Shown: positions 1 through 11,673 of the stretch, piece after piece
Numbering within the stretch: position 1 is the stretch's first letter
How the letters are laid out: each line of letters starts with the position of its first letter
NCBI RefSeq assembly: GCF_964355755.1
Contig: NC_092679.1
Coordinates: 1,924,001 to 1,988,000, forward strand
Direction: 5' to 3'
DNA: 64,000 nucleotides
From: Antedon mediterranea
Lineage: Eukaryota > Echinodermata > Crinoidea > Comatulida > Antedonidae
Notes under the pieces: generated by a model
The model's input: only the letters and a program-made list of their open reading frames with translations
What the model was told of the DNA's origin: nothing
Database searches by the model: none
Program-made: the position numbers and the translations under genes

Positions 1-3000
1 AATAGGCCTACTGTATGTCCACTTCAAACTGTATTTTTTTTTCATTTCTCTTGTTTTGATATTTATTTCATGTTAAAGATGTATTGTCCCCCAAAAACAT
101 GAAAAATGAAGATTAATAAAATCAGGCTTTTAATAGGCCATTTTGCAGTTTTAATAAAGTTATTCACTTCTATAAAAAAAGAAATATTTATTTCACTTAA
201 AAAGACAAACGAAACAGTTAATTTTAACCAAAATCCATTGGCTGGCAGTCAATTTGACTATTTTTTACTTACAGTTTTTTCAGGTAAATCTCTTTTTTTT
301 TTTATCTAGTTTTTGGTCAAAGTAAATAACTATTACGTAACATTAAAATGGCATATTCAATAAAATATTTGAAAAAAAAAATATTGAGAGGGATAATATA
401 TCTTTAATATTACGTGGTCGTCTTTATTTGCCATAATTTACGTAACATAAATGCTGCCCTCGGCGGTTAATCTACATTGCACTTATTCCAGCATTTGATC
501 AATGAATTATATTGTACTGTTTGTCTCAGTTTAATTGAAATTTGTTGTACACTTCTCCGGAACTAATATCATGCAATAATTAAAGATTTGCATTGCAATG
601 TCCATGGCTTAAGAGAACAGTTAAGCAAATAGCATCGTATCGATCTTAGCCCTAATGAAATATTGCCGGATTGACGGTGTGTGAGGAAGTATCGCTTTAT
701 TCTTTGTATAATACGTAAGTAGCATGATTAGTGTGAATGAGGGTTTACAAGGGCTGCCCAACTCTCTATAAGAAAACATATTTGATGACGTCATACTTAG
801 GCGTACATCATTGAATAAGGCTCGGTAAACAGGCCAATCACAACTCGAGTATTTAGCATACAGGTGTCGATGTATCTAATCGTATAGCCGCATACTGCTC
901 GGATGCAAGATGGATTGCATGTATCGAGGTAGGTTATTTACGGAGGTCATACACTTTTTCGTTCGTTCATTTGTTTTTTATTCATTATTTTTATTTATTT
1001 TATTTATATATTTTTTTTTTTTGCTTGTATATATTTTACAATTCTATATATATTTGTTTGGTTTCTTATTTCTTTCATGTATTATTAATATTAGTTCATG
1101 ACGTATGCATTCATTTACTGTCTATTTACTTATCCGTGTTCGTCAATCATCCATTTTTAAATTAAGTAATTATCATTGTCAAACAAACAATATCTCAATT
1201 GTATTCTTAACTGCTTATTAGCGTTTTGCAAATATGTTTTGATTACACCATGATGATTGGTCCGAGACTAAATGAACCAAATCGCTGATTAAATTACCAT
1301 CGTAGTTAAATTAATTACTTAAATAAGATATGTTCAATTAGAATTGTATGTAGCGAAAGTAACACCAGTGCAGATCAATACAAGTGCCGGGTTTCTTGTC
1401 TACTCTAATGTACACATATTATTTGATATATAACACTGGTTAAAAAGACGATATTGAAACTCTTACCATAACTGCCTGCTTCAAGTATTACAAGTTATTT
1501 TGTAAGTAGTAACAATTACCAATTTACTTTCACAGTCTGTATGGTGCGTCGAACGCGTCAAATTGCGTTTTCCCCCTCGACGAAATTTCTTATTCTCAGC
1601 ACGTGTACGGATAATTCAATTGATAATGTTGTGTTAAAGAATTTATACACAATAATTCGCATTAAAACATCGTGTATGGTATTGACTACCTAAACAGTCA
1701 GCTGTCAAAGAGTATCATACATCATCTAGGCTCCAAGGAATTGCTCTAACTATTTTATGCCTGCCACCCCAGACCCACGACTATACCGCGCTGCAACAGC
1801 CATACTCCCCGGAGAGGCACCTGTCAAAAAAGGGCTACGAAACCTGAAAGTTAAATTATTGTCAATATATATTATTATTGTTATAGATGATATGACAATT
1901 GTCGCAAATTACGAATGTCGTTAACAATATTGTTTGGTGGTCTAAAGTTGTTCCCGGCATGGAAATCAAATTGTAACTAATTGCAAGCAGTCAAAACTAT
2001 TTTATCTTCAAGACGTGTTTTGATTACGATGAATATAAGACCTTATTTCTTTGCAATTTTACAAAAGATAGCTAGTTTAGGAAACAAAGCTAACGCTATT
2101 AATAATATTTCATCATCTCTCGGATATTGTCACCATGCAGTTGTTATCTAATTTGCTTGTTTTATATATTATTGTGTACTGCTAACTAAAAAATGCTATA
2201 ATAGGGGCCTCTATACGATAGGTTAAATATAGAATTCAGCGTTCCATAAAAGAGCGTGCCTTTATAATATATAGTTCCACTCCTCCCTAAAACTAATCTG
2301 CTTTCCTTCTGAGCCCAGCTGCTATATACCTACATAGCATACAAAGCGCAATAGGCATATAGGCCTAACTTCAAAGGAATAATTTCAACTCAAGTATACT
2401 TAATTTTTATATGTTTCCAAAATTATTGTCAACAAAAAATTCAGCGTGCCGGTAGTTTCTCTCCTCCCTAAAATGCATGCTTTCCTTCTGAGCCCAGCTA
2501 TATGCCTATATAGCATACATAGCGCAGTAGGTTATAGGCCTAAACATCAAAGGAATATATGCAGCGCAAGTATATCTAATTCTTAAATGTTTCCAAAATT
2601 AGTGTCAGAAAATAAATAATTATCCTACTCTCAAACGCTGAACACTAATTTTGGGTTTATTGAGGCAAGGCCGAGCAAATCGTCGCGAACATCTAGTTAA
2701 TGATATCAATAGATGTAATCCACCTTGATTGCAGACGAACGAAATCTAATGAAAGATAATTGCATAGTCTATCAAGGGTAACCTTTACAAGGAATGACAT
2801 TTATCGAAACACTGCAGAGTGAATAAAAATATACGACATAATAATAATACATACGAAACGTAAACATTATCTATCTAAGACAGAGTTATATTGCAAAGGC
2901 TCCCTTGCGACTAGATTATTCATGAAAACAATAATATTAAAGTTTGTATTACAATGCTCTGTTTCGTTTCGTTAATAGAAAAGAGGTACAGCGGAGGAGA

Positions 3001-3480
3001 TACGACTACAAGGCCTCTTGCTTTTCTACGAAAATCTATGAATCTGAGACTTAATTTATAAGTACAGATAATCTGATCTTACGAAAGAAAGCGCATTACC
3101 TTATTAAATAAACAATCGATTACAATACATTTTACATGTAATTGAAAATAGAGCCCACCAACACTAGATTGTTATTTATTTACGCACTCCTAATATTAAT
3201 TGAATATAAAGTTGCGTAAGTAGTAGTAATTTTCAAAGCCTCTCCCTTATTTTAGTCAGAAGTTATGAATGTATAAATCAACATACATTAATAAAGCAAT
3301 TCAGTATTAAACGACGGTTCACCATAAACACGAAATACTCAAATAGTCTGTTTGTAATTATTACAATTTCGGTGATGTCTCTGGAGGAGGGGTTCTGTTA
3401 ACTATCAGGAACGGCAACTTATTTTACTTCTTTCCACCAATCAAATTTCTTCTTACTGTTTTTTTTTATCACAGTAATTT
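1..3480. other. Gene-free 5' flank
   Basis: No open frame here has family resemblance or exon-like structure; the longest are short, T-rich or low-complexity frames. The sequence is AT-rich with runs of T around 1010-1022. It is either intergenic DNA upstream of the KIF26-like gene or part of a longer 5' intron; the sequence cannot decide. The only internal structure I could support is the duplicated block at 2253-2620, listed separately. Confidence 0.6.
2253..2620. repeat. Two-copy tandem duplication, about 181 bp unit
   Basis: Two neighbouring blocks share ordered matches: TCCTCCCTAAAA (2281 and 2462), CTTTCCTTCTGAGCCCAGCT, a TAGGCCTA palindrome, TCAAAGGAATA, and a TGTTTCCAAAATTA segment. 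The offset is about 181 bp. The copies differ by several substitutions and small indels, so the duplication is not recent. No coding potential is visible. Confidence 0.75.
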
Positions 3481-3594
3481 TCTTGTGGAAAAGTATGCGC
3501 GAGGGAGGAAAAATCATTCCGTCTTGTGTTTTCGGATTGTTTTGCTGCTCTCTCTTCTCTGATTTTGAGCAGTATAGAAAATGATTTCGATCTA
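3430..3594 (+). promoter_or_regulatory. Candidate promoter / non-coding first exon
   Basis: Weak call. A CCAAT-box-like ACCAATCA lies near 3436-3443. It is followed by a locally more GC-rich, repeat-free stretch (around 3495-3560) and by CTAG|GTTAGT near 3591-3600, which could serve as a splice donor. The coding exon at 4830 is preceded by a good splice acceptor, so at least one upstream non-coding exon must exist; this is the nearest plausible place. The true first exon could equally lie outside the window. Confidence 0.2.
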
Positions 3595-4773
3595 GGTTAG
3601 TTTAAAGGACTGTTAATTTACTCATAATGTGTTTGAATGTTAATAATCGACCCTAGGCTCATCATGATGTTAGCTTAGGCCAGGGGCCTAGCCAGGCCTA
3701 GTCAGACAAATACTGCACCTGGCTGGGAGGATACCGCTTGCTGCCTGTGATACACCAGAGGAGGTAGTCCTACCGAGGCTGAAAGTGTGCCTAGAGATAA
3801 CAAGTTTACTTAGGACTTACCTAGGTGCTTGCAAAAAAGTCGTCCATGCTTTGTTTTTTCTTCTATATTACAATTAAAGTTTTATTTTGATTGCAATAGA
3901 ATAGGCCTATCGCCTAGGCCCTAGGCCCTAGTAGGCTATATTTATTTTGTATTTTTGTAGGCATATTTATTAATACAGTAGGCTAACTGTTGCATTGCCA
4001 TTTTTGTATGGAGTATTTTGAGTTGATTTTTTTAATTTGCCACGCCACTAAAAATATCCACCAATTTAAACAGGATCAAAAACTTATAACGCTGTTCCAT
4101 ACAAAATACAGGACCAAATTCAGCCACGACCAATTTCATCTCTGTCACCACTACAGCCCCTCTTGTTTTGGTCTACTGCTTAAGTAGGCCATAGTAATTT
4201 TAAGTTCACATTGAGTCATCAGTAGTTGTAATTATTGATGATAGTCTAAAATAAAATAACTATTTCTCCTCCATATGTTTCAGTAAGTAACAGTTGCTTC
4301 TTAAACCTTAAAATAGAAAGCTTAATGTTTGATGTGGGCTAACACATGGTGTTAGAGTTTCAACACCACAGACTCACTTTAAATGTAAAATATTTCAATT
4401 AAAATATTTTAAATTGTACAATTTACTGCAATTGTACATTTTCATTGAAAAGGCAGATTGGATAGGGTGTGAACATTTTAGCTCTCACATTTATAGTAGA
4501 TGAATGCTGTTTAATTTAATTTTTGGTTTCACTCATCGTAGGTTGATCATATTGAAAATACTTGATTGTATGGTTGGTATCAGCTTTTCTTTACACTATC
4601 AAACTTTATGTGACAAAAAACTGCCATATTTAAGCATATCACTACCATATTTAGGCATCACACATTTTTTGTCAAACTAGTTTGATAGTGTAGATATTAT
4701 TATGTAATTAAGGCAAATGCTATTCAATATAAAATTATAGATGTTTTAATTTTAATGTATTGTTTTTTTCTCA
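3595..4773 (+). other. Probable 5'UTR intron (3' part)
   Basis: The right boundary is well supported: a T-rich tract runs into CTCAG ending at 4773. A second AG at 4781-4782 could act as an alternative acceptor. The left boundary is uncertain. Contents include TAGGCCTA-type palindromes near 3660-3930 and one MITE copy (4582-4696) only about 80 bases from the acceptor. No coding exon is seen. Confidence 0.45.
4582..4696 (+). mobile_element. MITE family 1, copy 1
   Basis: This copy has the family's asymmetric ends: ACACTATCAAACTTTATGTG at the left and CAAACTAGTTTGATAGTGTA at the right. Two internal ATCACTACCATATTT-like modules are present. The outer bases of both ends have decayed (CTTTTCTTTACAC, GTAGATATT). 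It sits just upstream of the KIF26-like coding exon's acceptor. Confidence 0.85.
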
Positions 4774-4829
4774 GTTTTCTAGAGAAACCGCTGTGACATT
4801 CAAGAAATGAATTGGTAAACAAAATCAAA
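4774..4829 (+). promoter_or_regulatory. 5'UTR end with 3-codon upstream ORF
   Basis: This is the exonic leader between the splice acceptor and the proposed start codon. It holds an ATG at 4807 that opens a minimal frame, Met-Asn-Trp-stop (4807-4818), ending 11 bases before the main ATG. The upstream ATG has a purine at -3. The main ATG at 4830 has A at -3 and G at +4, a strong context. Very short upstream ORFs close to a start codon can lower or condition initiation; whether this one does is inference. Confidence 0.5.
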
Positions 4830-5054
4830 ATGGAAAGCCAAAAAAACTCGGACCCCGATACCCAGTCAAGCATGGATGGTGCTAGTCCAGTACAACCATC
4901 AAATACTTCTTGTGATATTACTAACGATTCGACTGGACAACCTTACGATCTTGGGATTTGTTGCGAACGTTGTAACAATCGACTCGTTGATTTGAAGAAA
5001 CAGGCTTTGCGACTGATGATTACGCAACCGACTTTTACAAAGGTTGCCATAAAG
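4830..5054 (+). CDS. KIF26: KIF26-like kinesin, first coding exon (N-terminus)
   Basis: This exon encodes the N-terminus of a KIF26-family (kinesin-11) protein. Vertebrate KIF26A and KIF26B are atypical kinesins that bind microtubules with little or no ATPase-driven motility and act in signalling and cell adhesion. The first 40 residues are polar and low in complexity. Residues 44-60 read CCERCNNRLVDLKKQAL, closely matching the conserved CEKC...RLVELKRQALRL block of KIF26. The pair C45-C48 probably forms half of a zinc-binding site completed in the next exon. I chose ATG 4830 because it has a strong initiation context and an in-frame stop at 4794-4796 lies upstream; an in-frame TTG at 4812 is not a normal animal start. 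The exon ends in phase 0 at AAG|GTTAGA, giving 75 codons. An alternative donor AAG|GTTGCC after 5042 would drop Val-Ala-Ile-Lys. The shorter form aligns without a gap to my recollection of vertebrate KIF26; the longer form uses the better donor. Confidence 0.8.
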
Positions 5055-8000
5055 GTTAGAAATTCTGTTAAATATATTTTTGCACTAGTTTTTATTTTCA
5101 AGAACGTTTAATTTTCGCAAGGTATGGAAAAAAAATAACTACGTTCAATTATACAGTAGCATAATGGAATTAATAATTCTATTTGAAATGTATTTGGCAA
5201 CTGGCGTGTGTGGCCGCACTGTCCCAGATAAAATATGATAAATATTTAAAACAAATAGTTTGTTTTCGTTTGTTGTTGTATGGGGTTAGGGACTGAGATA
5301 AGATTAGAACATTCATCATTTTTTAGCTCCACTTTTTGTTATCGTATTTCCATCCATTTATCTTCTAATTTGAGGAAATCTTCCTTCCTCACCTTATTTG
5401 GAGTTTGTTGAGAGCAATGTATCATGAAATGGAGAATCAGAATAAACTTTATATAGTTTCTGTTTATCCACTTAATGTACTGCAAATCAAATAAATGTCT
5501 TTCGCAATAGTTACACTTTATCGGAACCATTTGAAGCATTATCCAATTCCTGATGTTTGAACTGTAAGAAATAAGTATATATTCCATATGACATTTAGTA
5601 CACCTAAAGGAAGATTAGTTGGTATTCTGAGGTGAGACCTATCAATTTATCATTTTATTAAGATTTCTGGAATGTTTATTGCATTTATAAAATAAAGGAA
5701 GGGGTGATGGTACGATTTAAATCATAAAAAAAATGTTGAACCTACACTGAGCAGGTGCGACCCCTTGTGGATGTGTATGAAGTAGGGAAGGGAAGATGGT
5801 ATGATTTAAATAATAAAATGTTGGACCCCCACCACTAACTAACACATAATAGTACAAATGTGACCTGTGACCTTATATATTATTACATAAAGGAAGAAGA
5901 AAATGGTAGTTGGTACGATTTAAGTAAATGATTGTTAATAACAACCAGCTAAAGTAAAAAAAAAACAACTTTAAAAAAAAAACAGTTAAAGTTAGGCTAC
6001 ACCTAAAAAACAAGTTAAACATGAATTAATTGTAAATAATCTTCTTAATAAATCAACCCCTTAAATTAATTTTGACCTCCTTTTATGTTATATCATCACC
6101 ACTCTATAAGTGCCTTGGTTGCAGGGAGTTAAATTTATCACAGTATAGTTTAATTATTTTCTTTTGGAATTTATCATCAACTGTCATGTGCAAGAGAAGT
6201 ATTGTGGTTGCCTTTTAATTAGAAAGCTGTCCCATAAAATGCTGCAAACAGATTAAAGACAGTCTTCCAAGAATTAATTTGTTGTAAAATTGGAATGGTA
6301 GAACCTTTCACCAGTAGCTGTACTGTATACACAATGCTATCATAGTAGTATGTAGACTGTAGGTTGAAAGTCTATTTCGTGCCTAGCTTACCTGGATAAA
6401 CCGACAATAGCCCTTTCTCCTCGAAGAGTGAGATATAACTCGAAGAGTAGAAATTTTCATTGAACACCCCTCTCTACAAAGGTGTACAGTTGTGCTAATT
6501 TAGCTACCGAACATAGTCTTGTGTTTTGACCAATTATGACGCGATGGATCACATAAACTGTTGCTTGTCAACTCACTTGTATTGTGCCTATGTTGTTGCG
6601 GTGCGTCCAAGTTGGATCCACGCTTTCAGATCACAGCTATACCTAGAAGTACAGTTAGGCCTATAACTATTAATATATAATAAGCAATATTTATGGCCTT
6701 TTGTTTGCACAGTACTAAAGAAGTTATAGTAACATTTCTACTAACATTTAAGGTGGTTTTATGTTTCAGTTATTTTATATTGATTCTTATTAGCTTGTTT
6801 ACTTACTACACTTCATACAATAAACCTAGAAAACCATTCAATAAATTTCTATGATATTTTAGCGTGATTTATAGACATGATTTTCTTGTACAATAACATT
6901 TTATTTTTGTTAATTTGTTTTAGATATGTTACAAGTGAAGGTTAATAAAAGTTAAATGTGCTTACTTATTGTATTGGAAATCCATCTTATGATCTCAAAC
7001 CATGCGTCTGTATAATTTTACAGTAGCATGATAACTGAATGGTTTATGTTATTCCGTGACCAAATTCAATATTTATTACCTATTGTCCTTCTCAACTTAA
7101 TTTATATGTCTGCATGCTGTTTTGAATTACATCTTGGAAAAGTCTTGAAAGGAAAATGTGCCACATTTTTTTATCCTTTTTTACATTTTTTGGTCAATAT
7201 TATTATTAATATTATTAGTAATGATTATTTAAGAGACTACAGTTAAAGCAACATCCCTTAAATTCCACTATCGACTGCGTTTAAAACAATTTTTAAAGCC
7301 TGTATGTAATACTAAACATGGTAAATAATACTGTATAATAATAATATCCTGGATTTATAAAGTGCCTTATGTTGTGAAAGCGCTGTACATACAGTAATAT
7401 TACCCTGGTCATTTTTTGATCAAACATATATGGAAATATACTTCCATCCATAATGTAGCTAGTAATCAGCGCAAATTTGTGTCTTGACCTTCTTAAACCA
7501 GGTACCCATTTGTACTTCTTGGTGGAGATGCAAACATAATTATATAAAAACGTTCTTCTTCCATTTACGGTAGTTGCAAACTTCATTGTTAAAGGTTACT
7601 GCTCCACTGGCTAGCTTTTGCAATTTGTATGCATATGGTGTATGGTGCATAGTTAGATAATATTATTTCAAACTAGCACTATTATTTGTAATGAAAATAA
7701 TAATAATAACAGAAAAGTAATACAATATTTTTATTTTTAAAGTAGTTTATATCAGCTGCTGCTTTTACAGATTTTTTCGAGAGCTTTTTTTTGATTGACA
7801 CCAAAGTGTTTAAGGTGATGTCATGAATAATGTTGATAAAACTACTTTAAAAATTGGTTGTTCGGCATGTTTCCAAAATGTATAACATTTTTAGTATTTT
7901 TACCCTTGAATGGAAGGTGTGTTTCCTTTTTTAATAGATACCATCACTAAGTATGTCATAAATGTTTGATACCTTGTAAGGATACTGTGAGCATGTATGT

Positions 8001-8660
8001 TTACTCAGCTGCAATGTAGGCTTTCTTATCGCTTCAAATCAATTTGCAAGACGATGTTTAGTTCTTACATCGGTGACACTTCAAAGGCAATGTAACTTAA
8101 TTTTATTTACAGAGCATACACTGCATAGTTGTCGCATATTTATTTTTACATTGGTTTTATTATCATGATAGGAGTTTTCAAAGAGAATGATTTACAGGAG
8201 ATTACATGAAATAATTGTCTCCAATTTTATTAATACCTACCTTTAATTGATTCCATTGTAAGAAAATTCCTTCAGTTTAGTTATAATTATGACCTTTGAT
8301 TTTCCAGGGTAGTTGAGATTGTTGGACAAAATGTATAATACAGTATACCCATGATATTTGCCTTTGGACCGACTGGATTTAAGATCGAGATTCATTTAGA
8401 TCAAACAATTAAAATAACAAGCTAAATTTTGATTTTGTTTTTTACATTATTAAGCCTACAAGTTAGCTTTTTAAATAATTAAGAAATTGCAAATTTTAGA
8501 CAGATATAAAGATTACCTATATATTGTTAAATATATTACTAGGGCAGACACTGTACTATGGTTTAAAACCTCCCAGTAATTCTGGTCATTTTGATATTCC
8601 ATTGGATGTGTTTGCAATAACATAGCAGACAACAGTACAAACTCTATCTATAGTACTGTA
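5055..8660. other. Intron segment, minor repeats only
   Basis: No gene is seen. Around 5695-5925 a GGTACGATTTAA-like phrase recurs three times (near 5709, 5800 and 5915), the first two with shared flanks, suggesting an old degenerate duplication. The block at 7323-7620 is listed separately. The rest is AT-rich DNA. Confidence 0.5.
7323..7620 (-). repeat. Possible degraded retroposon fragment
   Basis: On the minus strand the block ends with CAGCGCTTTCACAACATAAG, then GCACTTTATAAATCCAGG and an ATTATT tail. The AGCGC...TATAAATCC...(ATT)n layout resembles dispersed retroposon tails I have seen in invertebrate genomes. I found no second copy in this window, so the call rests on resemblance only. 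The 97-codon minus frame inside it has no recognisable domain. Confidence 0.3.
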
Positions 8661-8663
8661 TAG

Positions 8664-9507
8664 AGCTCTGTCTACACTACCAAACTTTATGTGATGGGTC
8701 CATGTGGACATGATGATGTCATATCACTACCATATTTGGGCACATCACTATAATATTTCAGCCCACGAAATTCAGAAAAAAGAAGGTCGGCAAAAAATTG
8801 CCGACCTTAAATTCGCCAAGGTCGGCAGTCTCGGCAGTTCTAAAAATAGAAAATTCACCAAGGCCTAACCTCTTGCTAACCTAAAGCCTAAAGGCCTAGC
8901 TAGGCCTAGCCTCCCTAGCTATATGTTATGCAAAAAGAACTAGCAAAATTAACTAAAAAAATATAAAAACCTAACACTAAAATTTACAAGATAAATTCTA
9001 TTTGATAATTGCTGAACATCATGGTTCTGGAGCTAGCCGTACACAGAGGATAGTTGCTTGCTTGGCATAACAGGGTATTCCCCTACACAGGTCTGTCGCA
9101 CAGCGCTGTGCCCAGCCAGCTTGGTTTTGATAGGAGGAAAGCATGCAGCTCACACACAAAATGATGTAATGGTTGAGTGAATTCAGGGATCATCTTAATT
9201 CCATGGTTTGTTAACTAAACACAACATGGTGGTGAATATGCCTGTTAAAATTTCAATGATACGATCCCTTAAAGTACCATGTTGTTGCTAGGAGGCTTGA
9301 AAGGAGGGATCTGGCCTAGTTTCTAGGTCGGCAATCTCTTGCCGTCCTCTGACAATTTAAGGTCGGCAATAAGGTCGGCAATTGCCGATTGCCGACGTGA
9401 AATTCGTGGGCTGAATATTTTGGCACATCACTATAATATTTTGGCACATCACTATAATATTTGTACACATCACTACCATATTTGGACACATCACTACCAT
9501 ATTTGGG
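8664..9507 (+). mobile_element. MITE family 1, copy 2, split by an insertion
   Basis: The left end AGCTCTGTCTACACTACC starts at 8664. The body reaches 8758, is interrupted by the 655-bp element at 8759-9413, then resumes. The right part holds four tandem modules of the form CACATCACTACCATATTTGG. The right terminal repeat is missing, so the copy is truncated at that side. Confidence 0.85.
8759..9413. mobile_element. Nested TIR element, 655 bp, 7-bp target duplication
   Basis: The element begins CAGCCCACGAAATTC and ends with its exact reverse complement GAAATTCGTGGGCTG. AATATTT flanks it on both sides (8752-8758 and 9414-9420). Both subterminal regions are dense in GGTCGGCA/TGCCGACC, including a palindromic pair at about 8786-8808. 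A 16-bp perfect palindrome AGGCCTAGCTAGGCCT lies at 8892-8907. No transposase frame is present, so it is non-autonomous. CAG...CTG ends resemble hAT elements, whose usual duplication is 8 bp; a 7-bp match leaves the superfamily open. Confidence 0.85.
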
Positions 9508-10612
9508 AAAATACTACTAAGATTGACTTTCCAAGCGTGAATCACATTACCGAGATCGTGACAGGATATTCCATTGAAACATACTGTTCTAGTTGAACAC
9601 AAAATCTCTGATTATTTGCCATAGACATGGTTTAGTGCTTAAATGTATTATGTTTTAACATGTAGAATTAACTATGGCTTGATGCTACCATCTGTAGGGG
9701 TAGAGGTAAGCTAGGTTCAAGGGTACAAGAGATTGCCTAATTAACGGCAAATACCTGGTAAATAATTTCAGGTGCTCTACTGAAAGTTATCTGGCAAGTC
9801 GATTCGATAAGAGGTAAGATGAGGGCGCTTTTGGTTAGCTTTATTACGAGGTATGCGGTATAGGTTAAATTTACTATCGGTGATTTAGACATATTTTTTT
9901 TAGGTTAGTCACCTAAGCCTTCAACTATGACTGCGACTGCCCTTAAAATGTTTCGCTAATGCAGAAGTTTTTGTCGTGTCACATAACTAAATTGAATCCC
10001 AATTTTTTATGCAAATAATTTCCAAAGTCAATGACCATGCAGATGTAATTATACATTCTCAATTTCAGAATGTCTAGCCTAGATTTACAGATGAATATAA
10101 AATTAATTCAGTGATGATAAAGGAAATGCTGCCTCTCATTGAGTTTCTTATAATGTGGCTACCGGGATGTGGGAAGGTCCCTCCGGCCTAGCATGCAGAT
10201 AACAAACACCCATAATGAGTTCTATTTATTCACGGAGCTCATTCATTTACATTTTCTGATGAAAGTACATGTTGATGCTTAATGACTTTTGAGAAAGAAA
10301 ACTGAAATTAGGGTTTCACCATCATCAGGAACGATGAGTAATTTACGTAAAGCAAACATGACATTAACTCGCAGATATTTAATTTTCAAGTAATGTCGAT
10401 CAGGGTTGTTGTAATTACAGCTTGAGAACGTATGTAAAGTGTACACATTGTAAATGCATATTACGAGGCTTAAGAGAGTTAATCGAGCCATCCTTTAATT
10501 TCACAGTTAATGCAGACTTAAGTTCTAAGGTCTGGAGATTTGCAGTACTAAATATTATATAGAATTATCTGTATAAGTAAGTAGTAGAAATGAGGATTTT
10601 TATAGTAACCCA

Positions 10613-10778
10613 CAAGTTTTGGTAGATGGAGTTGTAGCATACAGTAATCCAAGTCTATACCAAGACTTTGTAGTTGGAGTTGTAGCTTAACCCAAGTCTA
10701 AGTCTTGGTGGATGGGGTAGTAGCTTAACCCAAGTCTAAGTCATGGTAGTTGGGGTTGTAGCTTAACCCTAGTCTAAA
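10613..10778. repeat. 38-bp tandem array, about 4 copies
   Basis: Repeated phrases GTTGTAGCTTAACCCAAGTC and TAAGTCTTGGTGGATGGGGT. The last two units are nearly identical and the first two diverged, with one about 45 bp long. Confidence 0.85.
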
Positions 10779-11535
10779 TGAAAGCAGATAAGAGCAGATT
10801 GAGCATGTAAATTCTTAATGAGATGTCACTAGTTTTGCAAATTATCCAAGCAGGAAAAGATGAAGAGTCCAAAGAACTTTATTTTTTTAGAGTTAGATTT
10901 TAATCAAAGCCTCACAAATATTTAAACTTTTTATTCTTCTTCTCGGTTAAATTTGAAGACAAAAGCAATGTGAATTAAACTAATTAACACAGATTATCCT
11001 TAATACTATGTGATTGTAATAGCACCAATAGAGAAAGAGAAAAGTGTTGATAAATTGCCTTTCATAAGTATATTTTAATCCCCACCAACACACCCCTACC
11101 CCTTCACCTCACAAGTGTTTCAACTATTTCTAGTATTCCTCTTCCTTAAATTTGTTAGATCTTTTGGAAACTCCTGCAGTGCGGAGAAGCCAAATGTCAA
11201 TCATATAGATACAATATGTGGTATTTTTATACCGATCCCCCAAGCGCCAATCTGAAATACCATAATGTGATAAGTCGTTATCACCAGATCCTGCTCACTA
11301 CCACACTTAATTGAGTCTAATTTTGTTTTGTCAGCAACTAAGATAAAAACATAGTGTCTTGAACTAGCGTTTATTCTTCACACCTGATATAGCTATTTTT
11401 AAACCAACCTTTTTTGTATACTTTATATCTGTAAGTTTATCTAAACCTATAAATTCTATACGGTACTTTATTAGGGAAGATGTATTGTATCTAGAGGAAT
11501 TTCCAGGAATAGGGGGTAGTTAGGGATGAGAAATA

Positions 11536-11673
11536 AGCTCTGTCTACACTATCAAACTTTATGTGACAAAAATGTTTGATGTGCCCAAATATGGTAGTGA
11601 TATGATATTGTGTCCATATGGGCACATCACATTTTTTTATCCCATAAAGTTTTATTATAGTGTAGACAGAGCT
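11536..11673 (-). mobile_element. MITE family 1, copy 3
   Basis: Both ends are intact: AGCTCTGTCTACACTATCAA at the left and TAGTGTAGACAGAGCT at the right. The internal module reads GCCCAAATATGGTAGTGATA, the minus orientation of the family. The short frame starting at 11563 lies largely inside this copy and is not a gene. Confidence 0.9.

Noticed and set aside
4812-5111. A 99-codon gene starting at TTG 4812 and reading to the stop at 5111.
   Set aside because: TTG is not a usual animal start, and a better ATG is in frame at 4830. Sequence after 5054 is intron, with the KIF26 match resuming at 60074.
7293-7586. A 97-codon minus-strand frame with a weak protein-like look.
   Set aside because: It lies in a block that resembles a retroposon tail, with no conserved motif and no splice signals that I could support.
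9339-9602. Two overlapping frames on opposite strands with His/Tyr or Met/Val repeats.
   Set aside because: Both lie across the end of the nested element and the module array of a MITE.
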